A stretch of 64,000 bases of DNA, taken from CAZSSH01 sp964609825. Lineage in GTDB: Bacteria > Verrucomicrobiota > Lentisphaeria > Victivallales > Victivallaceae. Positions 8,461 to 17,751 of this stretch are shown piece by piece. The notes beneath the pieces are model-generated. The model was not told the DNA's origin and did no database searches. It saw nothing but the letters and a program-made list of their open reading frames with translations. The stretch's first letter is position 1, and each line of letters starts with the position of its first letter. A program made the position numbers and the translations under genes. The stretch lies in contig CAZSSH010000010.1 in NCBI GenBank assembly GCA_964609825.1, positions 558,001 to 622,000 on the forward strand. Direction: 5' to 3'.

Positions 8461-10968
8461 ATGAGCGAGCGGAAATACATTCAGCTGTCCAGCGTGTATG
8501 ACGGCAACTTTGACCGGATTGCGTATTACGACAATCACCAGTCCGGCCCGGTGCTGCTCATGATCCACGGCTTTGCCGAATTCGGATGCACGTTTGAGCA
8601 ATTGATCAATTTTCTGCCCGACCACTACCGCCTGATCCGGGTGGACCTCAAGGGCTTCGGGTACTCGTCCAAAAACGACCCGGAGCACATGACCATCTTT
8701 GATCAGGCGGAGGTGATGCTTAAATTTGTCGAGGCTTTGAACCTAAAAAAATTCAGTTTGCTCGGCCACTCGATGGGCGGCGCCATCAGCTGCGTCATGC
8801 TCGAAAACGAGGTGATCCGCGAGCGGATTGAGAAACTTATTTTAATCGACAGCGCCGGGATGTTTAACGATGTACCTGACTTCATCCAAAAGCTGTCACT
8901 CCTGGATACGCAAAACCCGCTCATCCGCTTTACCAACGAGGAGCTGATGGCGTATCTGATTATGGAGGACGCTTATTACAAAAAAGAGAAAATCAGCCAT
9001 GATCTCGTTACGGCCTACGCTGAAGTCATGCGTGAGCCCAAAGCCAAAGAGTGCATCATCAGCGCCGCCCGGGAGTTCCGCATCGCCAATGTCCCCGGCT
9101 TTCAGCAGCGTTTGACCGAGCTCAAGGTGCCGACCGTGATCATTTGGGGCGCCGAGGATAAAATCATCCCCTTGGAGGACGGCGAACTCTTTAACCGCTA
9201 TCTCTCCGGCTCGCATCTGGTGATTTTTCCGGAGTGCGGCCACAGCCCGCAGGAGGAGTGCCCCGAGGAGACCGGCAAAGTCATCCGCGAGTTTCTGCTT
9301 GCCAACGTGGTCATCGAGGCCCCCGGACTCTCCGCCGACAAAAGCGCCGACAGCAATACTTTGCGCCAAAAATCGCTCGAGCAGTGGGAAAATTACAAGC
9401 TGCGCATGACCCGGCTCGTCGACCGCTGGAGCCTCGGCACCATCATTGTCCTCATGTTTATCAAGATTTTGCAGATTTTAAAGAAATTCGGGATGCGCGC
9501 GGAGGAAAACGGCTGGCGCAAGGCGACCGGGATTTTTCTCAAAAACGAGTATTCCAAGTTTATGCTGACTTGCTTCCGAATCAATTACTTCCGCAAACAT
9601 GTCCCGCATGATTGCAACGGCGCCAAAAAGGAGCTCATCGAGCGTCTGGCCGCCTTTATCCGCAGCCGCAGTGAGCTTCACTGGTCGGTCCTGCCGCACG
9701 GCTCCTGGTGGGGCCGCCAAAAAGTCACCTGCACCGACATCGCCGAAGCGGTTTACGACAGCGCGGGCGAGCTTAAGCAAATCAAAATGCATTTTGACGA
9801 CACGCGCGAAAACAGCCAAGTTTTGTCTGACGAAGACGTGGAGGCCCTGCTCCGGCAGATTGTCGTTTTTGTCAACGAAGCCAAACGCACCGAGATTGCC
9901 ACCACCACGTTATCCCAAAATCTTTATCAGTGGATCAAAAAAAGCAAAACATACAGCTACTCGGTGCGGGTAGAGCTCCGGGATTTGGTGGACCGCGTCC
10001 TCAATGCCACGTTTGTTCACTTTGAGGTATTGGACAGCGACGACCCCGTCAACTTAAAGCGCCTCGCCTCCCCCAATCTGCGGCGCTGCCGCCATCCCGG
10101 ATACGGGCTCTTAAACATCATCGTCCGTTTTACTCCCGACTTTAGAGAGTGCGATTTTTGGGTCCAGTTTCACCATGTCCCGGTGGACGGCATGCCGATG
10201 CAGGAGATCATCTCCGAGCTCAAAAGTCTGTGGGGGTGCAACGGCGTATTGCCCTACCCGCCCGTCACTGCCGAGACCCGGCCCGAAATCACGTTTGCGG
10301 GCGGCCGCCTTTTCCGCAGCCGTTTCTTTGTCGATTTTTCCGAATTTCTGGCGTTGCGCAAGGAGCTCAATCAAAAGTATGCAAGTTTGATGGACGGCCC
10401 CGCCTCGGTCGCCGGGATGGTCATCTGGGGGATGGCGCAGCACCGCTTTTTTCGCGATTTTAAAATGCTGTTTCCGATCGACACCGAGCCCAGAAACAAC
10501 AATCCGGCCGACCGCGAGTTGAGCTTGGTCTTCATCCGGCCCGGCAAATATCTCGACCGCAAAAATCCGTTAAACGGCTTCATCTCGTTTCAAAAAGAAT
10601 TCAACCAGCGTTTGTGGCGCACCCGCATGGGCGAGAGCGAGAGTTATGAATTGTTGGAGCTCTACTCGATGGTGCATCCGTTTTGGTATAAAATTGCCCA
10701 AAAACTCATGCCCAACACAATGGGAGAATTCATCGGCTCGATGGGACTCTCGATTTTGCGCGATGCCGAAATTTTTATCAGCCCCTTGTCCGACTTGCAG
10801 ATTAATGGCTTCATGACCATCGGCGACGTCAGCCATCCGACCGTTGACGGCAAAAGTGCCGGAGCGGTTTGCATTTGCGGCAACCGCGAGCAAATCCGTT
10901 TTTACCATCAGGCCATCCTCCATCTGGCAAACAATTACCGCAATTTTATTGAGAAAGATACCTTATGA
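8461..10968 (+). CDS. alpha/beta-hydrolase fused to an HHxxxDG acyltransferase-like domain
   Basis: An 835-residue two-domain protein. Residues 1 to about 285 form an alpha/beta-hydrolase: oxyanion MIHGFAE, nucleophile elbow GHSMGG with Ser104, Asp233 in GAEDKIIP and His261 in ECGHSPQEE, a complete triad. A hydrophobic stretch follows near residues 320-340 (GTIIVLMFIKILQIL), possibly a membrane anchor. The C-terminal half holds FHHVPVDGM with His571/His572 and Asp576, the catalytic signature of CoA-dependent acyltransferases, NRPS condensation domains and WS/DGAT enzymes, and ends with a second SHPTVDGKSAG segment like the C-terminus of that fold. Substrate is unknown; an acyl-transfer or ester-exchange role is inference. 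The stop overlaps hisA by 4 bases. Confidence 0.75.
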   Translation: MSERKYIQLSSVYDGNFDRIAYYDNHQSGPVLLMIHGFAEFGCTFEQLINFLPDHYRLIRVDLKGFGYSSKNDPEHMTIFDQAEVMLKFVEALNLKKFSLLGHSMGGAISCVMLENEVIRERIEKLILIDSAGMFNDVPDFIQKLSLLDTQNPLIRFTNEELMAYLIMEDAYYKKEKISHDLVTAYAEVMREPKAKECIISAAREFRIANVPGFQQRLTELKVPTVIIWGAEDKIIPLEDGELFNRYLSGSHLVIFPECGHSPQEECPEETGKVIREFLLANVVIEAPGLSADKSADSNTLRQKSLEQWENYKLRMTRLVDRWSLGTIIVLMFIKILQILKKFGMRAEENGWRKATGIFLKNEYSKFMLTCFRINYFRKHVPHDCNGAKKELIERLAAFIRSRSELHWSVLPHGSWWGRQKVTCTDIAEAVYDSAGELKQIKMHFDDTRENSQVLSDEDVEALLRQIVVFVNEAKRTEIATTTLSQNLYQWIKKSKTYSYSVRVELRDLVDRVLNATFVHFEVLDSDDPVNLKRLASPNLRRCRHPGYGLLNIIVRFTPDFRECDFWVQFHHVPVDGMPMQEIISELKSLWGCNGVLPYPPVTAETRPEITFAGGRLFRSRFFVDFSEFLALRKELNQKYASLMDGPASVAGMVIWGMAQHRFFRDFKMLFPIDTEPRNNNPADRELSLVFIRPGKYLDRKNPLNGFISFQKEFNQRLWRTRMGESESYELLELYSMVHPFWYKIAQKLMPNTMGEFIGSMGLSILRDAEIFISPLSDLQINGFMTIGDVSHPTVDGKSAGAVCICGNREQIRFYHQAILHLANNYRNFIEKDTL

Positions 10969-11717
10969 GATTCCGACCCTGCATCGATTTGCACAACGGG
11001 CAAGTAAAACAAATTGTCGGCGGCAGTTTGAGCGACAATGACCAAGCGGTCAAGACCAACTTTGTCTCGGCTCACGATTCAGCCTATTACGCCAAAATGT
11101 ATCGGCATGACGGCCTCACCGGGGGGCATGTGATCATGCTTGGCCCCGGCAACATGGAGGCCGCCAAACAAGCGTTGGCCGCCTACCCCGGCGGCTTGCA
11201 AGCGGGGGGCGGCATCACCGCCGGCAACGCCCAGGAGTGGCTCAAGGCCGGGGCGTCGCAAGTCATTGTCACCAGCTTTATCTTTAACGACGGACGGGTC
11301 GATCTCGACCGCCTCAAAGAGATTTTTGACACGACAGGACGCGAAAAACTGGTCCTTGATTTAAGCTGCCGCAAGCGTGACGACGGCAATTACTACATCG
11401 TCACCGACCGTTGGCAAAAATTCACCGACTGCCGGGTGGATGAGGAGAATCTCGCCTTTTTTGCCCATTATTGCACCGAGTTTTTGGTTCACGCCGTCGA
11501 TGTTGAGGGCAAGCAAAGCGGTATCGACCGCGAACTTTTGCAGCTCTTGAGCGATGCCAGCCCGATCCCGTGCGTTTATGCGGGCGGCATCGCCGCCATG
11601 GCCGACATCGACCTCATCCGCGAGTGCGGCCGCGGCAAGATTGATTATACGGTCGGCTCGGCACTGGATATCTTTGGCGGCAAAATGCCTTACAAAAGTC
11701 TCATAAATTTGCAATAA
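10965..11717 (+). CDS. hisA: phosphoribosylformimino-AICAR ribotide isomerase, eukaryotic type
   Basis: 250-residue TIM-barrel enzyme of histidine synthesis (ProFAR isomerase). It matches the fungal/plant HIS6 form rather than usual bacterial HisA: the segments CIDLHNGQVKQIVGG, KTNFVS, YYAKMY, GGHVIMLGPGN, LQAGGGI, VDLSCRK, FLVHAVDVEG and GSALDIFGG follow yeast HIS6 block by block. The ATG lies within the stop of the preceding fusion gene (ATGA), so translation is probably coupled. No other his gene is in the window. Confidence 0.9.
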   Translation: MRFRPCIDLHNGQVKQIVGGSLSDNDQAVKTNFVSAHDSAYYAKMYRHDGLTGGHVIMLGPGNMEAAKQALAAYPGGLQAGGGITAGNAQEWLKAGASQVIVTSFIFNDGRVDLDRLKEIFDTTGREKLVLDLSCRKRDDGNYYIVTDRWQKFTDCRVDEENLAFFAHYCTEFLVHAVDVEGKQSGIDRELLQLLSDASPIPCVYAGGIAAMADIDLIRECGRGKIDYTVGSALDIFGGKMPYKSLINLQ

Positions 11718-11857
11718 TTGCTTGTTTTTTTGCTTTTTACGGGATATATTAAGTAACGCCGATAAAGCGGAAAGTTTTGGAATTATGCCGTTTTCAGTCT
11801 CCGGGAAACGTTTTCGGGGGAGTGCAAACGGGGTTCCGCAATTTTTCGCTTTGTTGT

Positions 11858-11863
11858 TATAAT
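11858..11863 (+). promoter_or_regulatory. possible -10 box upstream of pnp
   Basis: A perfect TATAAT lies 31 bases before the pnp ATG, in a 176-base gap after hisA. The -35 position holds only a weak TTCCGC-like match at 11834. The leader between the box and the SD is too short for a long regulatory structure. Weak call, from sequence only. Confidence 0.4.
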
Positions 11864-11893
11864 TTGATTGTTAACAATAAAGGAACATCAATC

Positions 11894-14005
11894 ATGGCAG
11901 AACACAAAATCACATTTGAGCTCAATGATGGGCGCCCGATGGAGATTTCCACCGGTAAACTCGCCAACTTGGCCAACGGCTCATGCACCGTCCGTTTGGG
12001 CGACACCATCATTTTGGCCGCCGCCTGCTCGGGTCCGGCCCGCGAAGACAGCGACTTCTTTCCGCTGCAAGTCGATTATCGCGAAAAGTACTCCGCCGCC
12101 GGCAAATTCCCCGGGGGCTACATCAAGCGCGAAGGCCGCCCCTCCGATAAGGAAATCTTAACCTGCCGCGTCACCGACCGGCCCTTGCGCCCCTTGTTTC
12201 CCAAAGGCTTCTTTGACGAAGTCCAGATCCAGATTTTGGTATTGAGCGCCGACGGCAGCAACGACTCCGATATGCTGGCCATGCTTGGTGCCTCCGCGGC
12301 CTTGATGCTCTCCGACCTCCCCTTCCAGGGTCCCATCGGCGCCGTGCGCGTCGGCAAAGTCAACGGCGTATTGGTCGCCAACCCGACCCGCCAGCAGATG
12401 AAAGAGAGCTCGCTCGACTTGATCTATGCCGGTTTGCCGGATCAGGTTATCATGATCGAGGGCGAAGCCGAGTTCTGCTCCGAGGCCGATTTGCGCGAAG
12501 CGATGTATTTCGCCAACGAAATCGTCAAAGTCCAGTGTCAGGCCCAGACCGATCTTGCCAAGCAGGTTGGCGTCGTCAAAAAGACCCCCAAACTCTACCT
12601 CGTCCCCGAAGCCTTGCAACAGGCGCTCAACAGCTTTTGCGCGGCCGAAATTGAAGCCGCTTGTACCGTCCCCGGCAAAACCGACCGTCTCAACGGCTTG
12701 GATGATTTGCGCGACCGCGCCCGCAAGGCGATCCGCGATCAATTTGCCGACATGACCGACGGCGCGTTTAAACTCGAAACCGCCAAAGCGTTTGACGATC
12801 TTGTGAAGGACACCACACGCAATGTCATTTTGACCAAGCAGTTCCGCCCCGACGGCCGCAGCATCACCGAGATCCGCCCGTTGTCCGCCGAAGTCGGCGT
12901 GTTGCCGGTGGTTCACGGCTCGGGTTTGTTTGCCCGCGGCGAAACCCAGGCGTTGATCATTGCCACTTTGGGCAACGAAAAAGACGCGCAGGAAGCCGAT
13001 GACTTGACCAGCAACTTCGGCTCCTCGGTCAAACGCTTTTACCTTCACTACAATTTCCCCAATTTCAGCGTCGGCGAAGTCGGCCGCATCACCGGTCCCG
13101 GCCGCCGCGAAATCGGTCACGGCGACTTGGCCGAGCGCTCGGTCTCCAAGGTTGTGCCCAAAGATTTCCCGTACGTGGTGCGCTGCGTGTCCGAAGTCAT
13201 GTCCTCCAACGGCTCGACCTCCATGGCCTCCGTCTGCGGCGCGACTTTAGCGCTGATGGACGCGGGTGTGCCGATCAAGGCTCCGGTCGCGGGGATTTCC
13301 TGCGGCTTGGTGACCGGCGACAACGGCGAACGCTTGCTCCTGACTGACATCATTGGTGCCGAAGACCATTTTGGCGACATGGACTTTAAGGTTTGCGGTA
13401 CCCGCGACGGCATCACCGGCTTCCAGCTTGACCTCAAGCTCCCGGGGATTCCGATTGATCTCCTGTGCGAAGGCATGGAGCGCAACCGCATCGCCCGTTT
13501 GGATATTTTGGACGTGATCGAAAAATGCATCCCGGCCCCGCGCGCCGAGCTCAGCCCCCGCGCTCCGCAACTGGAAGTCATCCGCATCAATCCCGAGAAG
13601 ATCGGCGCATTAATCGGCCCCGGCGGCAAAAACATCCGCGCGATTACCGAAGAAACCGGTACCTCGATTGACATCGACGACGACGGCAACGTCAAAATCA
13701 TGGCTCCCAACAAGGAAGCGATGGAAGCGGCCAAGCTTCGCGTCTCCGGCAGCACCGCCGAAGCGGAAATCGGCAAGATTTACCGCGGCAAAGTGGTCAC
13801 CATCCGTGACTTCGGCGCGTTTGTCGAAATCATGCCCGGAGTGGACGGCTTGCTCCACATCTCCGAAATGGCGGATTATCGCGTGGCCAAAGTCACCGAT
13901 ATCTGCGAAGAAGGCCAACTCGTCACGGTCAAAGTCATCGACATCGACCAGAGCGGCAAGATCCGCTTGAGCCGCAAGGCCGCCCTCAAGGAAATGGGTG
14001 AATAA
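11894..14005 (+). CDS. pnp: polyribonucleotide nucleotidyltransferase
   Basis: Phosphorolytic 3'-5' exoribonuclease, a degradosome component. The 703-residue product has two RNase PH domains with the helical domain between them (GRREIGHGDLAER in the second), a KH domain (IGALIGPGGKNIRAI) and a C-terminal S1 domain (GKVVTIRDFGAFVEI). The ATG at 11894 follows AAAGGA and starts the family N-terminus; the longer frame from 11777 runs through the promoter region and adds no family sequence. No rpsO is next to it, unlike many bacteria. A strong hairpin terminator follows. Confidence 0.97.
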   Translation: MAEHKITFELNDGRPMEISTGKLANLANGSCTVRLGDTIILAAACSGPAREDSDFFPLQVDYREKYSAAGKFPGGYIKREGRPSDKEILTCRVTDRPLRPLFPKGFFDEVQIQILVLSADGSNDSDMLAMLGASAALMLSDLPFQGPIGAVRVGKVNGVLVANPTRQQMKESSLDLIYAGLPDQVIMIEGEAEFCSEADLREAMYFANEIVKVQCQAQTDLAKQVGVVKKTPKLYLVPEALQQALNSFCAAEIEAACTVPGKTDRLNGLDDLRDRARKAIRDQFADMTDGAFKLETAKAFDDLVKDTTRNVILTKQFRPDGRSITEIRPLSAEVGVLPVVHGSGLFARGETQALIIATLGNEKDAQEADDLTSNFGSSVKRFYLHYNFPNFSVGEVGRITGPGRREIGHGDLAERSVSKVVPKDFPYVVRCVSEVMSSNGSTSMASVCGATLALMDAGVPIKAPVAGISCGLVTGDNGERLLLTDIIGAEDHFGDMDFKVCGTRDGITGFQLDLKLPGIPIDLLCEGMERNRIARLDILDVIEKCIPAPRAELSPRAPQLEVIRINPEKIGALIGPGGKNIRAITEETGTSIDIDDDGNVKIMAPNKEAMEAAKLRVSGSTAEAEIGKIYRGKVVTIRDFGAFVEIMPGVDGLLHISEMADYRVAKVTDICEEGQLVTVKVIDIDQSGKIRLSRKAALKEMGE

Positions 14006-14027
14006 TCCGTTTCCCTGATAAAAAATC

Positions 14028-14061
14028 GCCCCCGGCTGATTCACTCAGCCGGGGGCTTTTT
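14028..14061. terminator. bidirectional terminator between pnp and clpB
   Basis: A perfect 12-bp stem (GCCCCCGGCTGA with TCAGCCGGGGGC) and a 5-base loop TTCAC, followed on the + strand by a T-run and preceded by an A-run that serves the minus strand. It lies between the convergent pnp and clpB stops. Confidence 0.93.
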
Positions 14062-14072
14062 ATTGCCTTTAT

Positions 14073-16658
14073 TTATTGGACAACATCAAAGGTGATCACC
14101 TCATCTTTGGCGTCGATCCGCAAGGTGGACTCGGCGGGGATTTCGCCCGCAATGATCTTGTGTGAGACCGGAGTTTCCACCAACTTGATGATCGCTCGCT
14201 TCAACGGCCGCGCGCCGAATGCCGGGTCGTAGCCCGCGTCGGCCAAGACCTCTTTGGCGCGGTCGGTGATTTCGAGCCGGATGTCCTGTTCGTCGAGCCG
14301 TTTGGCCAGACGTTTCACCTGGATGTCAACGATGTTTTTGATATCCGCTTTGGTCAAAGCGTGGAAGATCAAAGTCTCGTCGACCCGGTTAAGAAACTCG
14401 GGCCGGAAATGGCGGTGGAGCTCATTCATCAATTTTTCTTTGAGCGAGTCGGCATCGCCTTTGTTATCGAGGATCATGTCGCTGCCGATGTTGCTCGTCA
14501 TGATGATGATCGTGTTTTTAAAGCTCACCGTGCGCCCCTGCGAGTCGGTAACAATCCCGTCCTCGAGGATTTGCAGCAAAATGTTAAACACATCATGGTG
14601 CGCTTTTTCGATCTCGTCAAACAAGACGACCGAGTACGGCCGGCGGCGGACCGCCTCGGAGAGCTGGCCGCCCTCCTCGTACCCGACGTATCCGGGAGGC
14701 GCGCCGACGAGGCGAGAGACGCTGAATTTCTCCATATACTCGGACATGTCGATGCGGACCATCGCCCGCTCGTCGTCAAACAAGTCCTCGGCCAAGGCTT
14801 TGGCAAGCTCGGTTTTCCCGACCCCGGTGGGCCCGAGGAAGATAAAGCTCGCGATCGGCCGGTTGGGGTCTTTTAACCCTGCCCGGGCGCGGAGTACCGC
14901 GTCGGCGACACTCTCCACCGCCTGATTTTGGCCGATCACGCGCTCATGCAAGCGGTCACCCAAAATGAGCAGTTTTTCTTTTTCGCTCTGCACGAGTTTG
15001 CTGACCGGGATATGCGTCCAGCGGCTGATGATGTTGGCGATGTCCTCTTCGTCCACCTCTTCTTTGAGCAAACGGTTGGCGGCATTGCTCTTGATCGACT
15101 CCTCGGCTTGCTTGATCTCCAGCTCGATCTTGGGAATGGTGCCGTGCCGGAGCTCGGCGGCCTTTTCCAAATTATACTCGCGCTCGGCTTTCTCCAACTG
15201 GAGTTTGGCCAAGTCCAAAGACTCGCGCAAATCGCGCAAGGAGGTAATCGACTTCTTTTCGTTCTCATACTTGGAGCGGAGCTCTTTGCCAACGGCTTTG
15301 AGGTCGGCAACTTGCTCTTCCAAAGACTCGCGGCGTTTCACGGCCTCGGCGTCTTTTTCCTTTTTGAGTCCGGCGATCTCGATCTCCAGCTGCATGACTT
15401 TGCGCTCGTTTTCGTCCAACTCGACGGGCGAGCTGTCGATCTCGGTACGCAGGGCGGCCGCGGCTTCGTCAACGAGGTCGATGGCTTTGTCGGGGAGGAA
15501 ACGGTCGGAAATGTATTTATCCGACAGCACCGCCGCCGCGATCAAAGCACTGTCCTTGAGTTTGACCCCGTGGTGAATTTCGTAACGCTCCTTGAGCCCG
15601 CGCAAAATCGAGATGGTGTCCTCGACGCTCGGGGGATTGACCAGTACGGACTGGAACCGGCGCTCCAACGCCGCGTCTTTCTCAATATATTTGCGGTACT
15701 CGTCCAAGGTCGTCGCCCCGATGCAGTGCAATTCGCCGCGCGACAACATCGGTTTCAAAAGATTGCCCGCGTCCATTGCCCCCTCGGAGGCGCCGGCGCC
15801 GACAATGGTGTGCAATTCGTCAATAAAAAGAATGATCCGCCCCTCGGCGCTGGTGACTTCTTTTAAGACCGCCTTTAAGCGCTCCTCAAACTCGCCGCGG
15901 TATTTGGCCCCGGCAATCAGAGCACCCATATCAAGCGCGACCACCTGCCGGTTTTTGAGGCTCTCCGGCACGTCGCCCCGGACCACCCGGCGGGCGAGGC
16001 CCTCGACGATGGCGGTTTTACCCACCCCGGGCTCCCCGATTAACACCGGATTGTTTTTGGTACGGCGCGACAAAATCTGAATAACGCGACGGATTTCCTC
16101 GTCGCGGCCGATGACCGGGTCAAGTTTGTCCTGCATGGCAAGCAGGGTCAAATCCTTGGCGTACTTTTTAAGCGCCTCAAAAGTGCCCTCGGGGTCGGCG
16201 CTGGTCACACGCTGATTGCCGCGGATGCCTTGCAAGGCCTGCAATACCCGGTCCGAGGTGATGCCGCTTTTGTTTAAGAGCGGGGTCACACTGCTGTTGG
16301 GGTTGGCAAACATGGCGAGAAAGAGGTGCTCGACGCTCACGTACTCATCCTTCATCGCCTCGGCCTGTTTGGCGGCCTCGGTGAGAAGCATGCTGAATTC
16401 ACGTGAATTGTACACGTCCTGCCCGGAGTCGGAGACGACTTTTGGCTGGGCCTTTAAAGCCTCGTCAAGGTTGCTTTTAAATAAGCTTTTGCTGATCCCG
16501 AGTTTCTCAATGATCGACGGGATGAGCCCGTCCTGCTGGTCCGCCAAGGCGGCCAGTACGTGAATGTTTTTCAACTCCGTATTGTGATTGCTGACGGCAA
16601 GCTGCTGCGCCGCCATCAAGGCTTCGCGGGTGCGATTGGTCATTTTTTCCATATTCAT
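14073..16658 (-). CDS. clpB: ATP-dependent disaggregase chaperone ClpB
   Basis: Hsp100 disaggregase that works with DnaK/DnaJ/GrpE. The 861 residues show the N-terminal Clp repeat domain, NBD1 with Walker A GEPGVGKTAIVEG, the long middle coiled coil (rich in Glu/Lys/Arg, around residues 400-530), and NBD2 with GPTGVGKTELAKAL, ending in the usual small D2 domain. The ATG at 16658 is preferred because GGAGGG stands 7 bases upstream; the in-frame GTG at 16673 overlaps that site and lies only a few bases beyond the proposed -10 box. Confidence 0.97.
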   Translation of the reverse strand: MNMEKMTNRTREALMAAQQLAVSNHNTELKNIHVLAALADQQDGLIPSIIEKLGISKSLFKSNLDEALKAQPKVVSDSGQDVYNSREFSMLLTEAAKQAEAMKDEYVSVEHLFLAMFANPNSSVTPLLNKSGITSDRVLQALQGIRGNQRVTSADPEGTFEALKKYAKDLTLLAMQDKLDPVIGRDEEIRRVIQILSRRTKNNPVLIGEPGVGKTAIVEGLARRVVRGDVPESLKNRQVVALDMGALIAGAKYRGEFEERLKAVLKEVTSAEGRIILFIDELHTIVGAGASEGAMDAGNLLKPMLSRGELHCIGATTLDEYRKYIEKDAALERRFQSVLVNPPSVEDTISILRGLKERYEIHHGVKLKDSALIAAAVLSDKYISDRFLPDKAIDLVDEAAAALRTEIDSSPVELDENERKVMQLEIEIAGLKKEKDAEAVKRRESLEEQVADLKAVGKELRSKYENEKKSITSLRDLRESLDLAKLQLEKAEREYNLEKAAELRHGTIPKIELEIKQAEESIKSNAANRLLKEEVDEEDIANIISRWTHIPVSKLVQSEKEKLLILGDRLHERVIGQNQAVESVADAVLRARAGLKDPNRPIASFIFLGPTGVGKTELAKALAEDLFDDERAMVRIDMSEYMEKFSVSRLVGAPPGYVGYEEGGQLSEAVRRRPYSVVLFDEIEKAHHDVFNILLQILEDGIVTDSQGRTVSFKNTIIIMTSNIGSDMILDNKGDADSLKEKLMNELHRHFRPEFLNRVDETLIFHALTKADIKNIVDIQVKRLAKRLDEQDIRLEITDRAKEVLADAGYDPAFGARPLKRAIIKLVETPVSHKIIAGEIPAESTLRIDAKDEVITFDVVQ

Positions 16659-16678
16659 ATTGTTACCCTCCACTTATG

Positions 16679-16707
16679 TATAAAATATCAAGCCAGATTC
16701 ATGCCAA
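16679..16707 (-). promoter_or_regulatory. candidate clpB promoter
   Basis: On the minus strand TTGGCA (16702-16707) and TTTATA (16679-16684) are separated by 17 bases. This resembles a housekeeping promoter; no clear sigma-32 consensus or CIRCE inverted repeat is visible, so heat-shock control cannot be shown here. Confidence 0.45.
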
Positions 16708-16750
16708 AAGTGATTGTAAATTTAAAATAACGTAGTAAATTATATGGATT

Positions 16751-17635
16751 ATGAAGGAACGTTTGTCCAATTTTATCTTTCGTTACCGCTATATGCTGGC
16801 CGCCGCCGTAAGCTGTCTGCTGCTGGCCGCGTGGGCGCTTTTGATTGAGCCCAACCGGCTGGTGCTGACCAAGGCCAAAGTGGAGATTGAGCACTGGGCG
16901 GCGGTCAACAACGGCTTTCGGATCATCGTCATCAGCGACTTGCACGCCGAGCCCGGCTGGGGCAAAAACGGCAAACTCAAGGAGATCGCCGGCCTCGCCA
17001 ACGCGCAAAAACCCGATGCGGTGCTGCTGATCGGCGACCTCATTAACGCCATGGGCGGCGAAAAGGGCAACATCTCCATGTCCGAGCTCACCGACTTTAT
17101 CCGTTCACTCAAAAGTAAATACGGAACTTTTGCCGTCCACGGCAATCATGAGTTTTGGTTCGGTCGCGAAAAGGTGGAGAAGGCATTGACCGACGCCGGT
17201 GTCACCATGGTCGAAAACAAATCCGTGACCATCAAAGTCAACCGCGAAAAAGTCAGCTTTGCCGGCCTCCCCGAGCTCGGCACCAGTAATGACACCGATG
17301 TGGTGAAAGCCCTGCGGCAGGTCAAAAAAGGCGAATGCGTCTTTTTGATCACCCACAATCCCGAGAGTCTCCCTTTGGTCCCCACCCGCGTCAGCCTGAC
17401 CATCTGCGGCCACACGCACGGCGGCCAGCTTCGGCTGCCCCTTTTGGGCTCGGCGCTGATGCCCAGTATGATCAAATCACGTTTTGAACCGGGTCTCAAC
17501 GTTGAGGGCGAGCGCAAGATGTATCTCACGAGCGGCATCGGCGGCAGCCCCTACCGCGCCCGCCTTTACTGCCCGCCGGAAGTGGTAATGCTCGAAATCT
17601 ATGCGCCAAAAAGTCCGACGACTGTGCCAAAATGA
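16751..17635 (+). CDS. membrane-anchored metallophosphoesterase, YkuE-like (copy 1)
   Basis: 294 residues: an N-terminal membrane anchor (about residues 13-32), then a calcineurin-like phosphoesterase with every metal motif in order: ISDLHAEP, GDLIN, GNHEF, ITHNPE and GHTHGGQ. The family includes lipid-headgroup and cyclic nucleotide phosphodiesterases such as YkuE; the substrate here is not known. Transcribed divergently from clpB. It has no convincing SD. A paralogue of exactly the same length lies downstream. Confidence 0.88.
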   Translation: MKERLSNFIFRYRYMLAAAVSCLLLAAWALLIEPNRLVLTKAKVEIEHWAAVNNGFRIIVISDLHAEPGWGKNGKLKEIAGLANAQKPDAVLLIGDLINAMGGEKGNISMSELTDFIRSLKSKYGTFAVHGNHEFWFGREKVEKALTDAGVTMVENKSVTIKVNREKVSFAGLPELGTSNDTDVVKALRQVKKGECVFLITHNPESLPLVPTRVSLTICGHTHGGQLRLPLLGSALMPSMIKSRFEPGLNVEGERKMYLTSGIGGSPYRARLYCPPEVVMLEIYAPKSPTTVPK

Positions 17636-17751
17636 CACAGTAAAAACTTCCGCCAAGCCGGGTCATGCTGATTTAACTCTCCTTGAAATATTTACCGGGA
17701 TTGCCGCCCGGACGATTGAAAAATCGGATTTTGGGTGTAAGTTATATCAAT

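Noticed and set aside
12158..13120. 320-codon frame antisense to pnp
   Set aside because: Shadow of pnp with no domain or SD.
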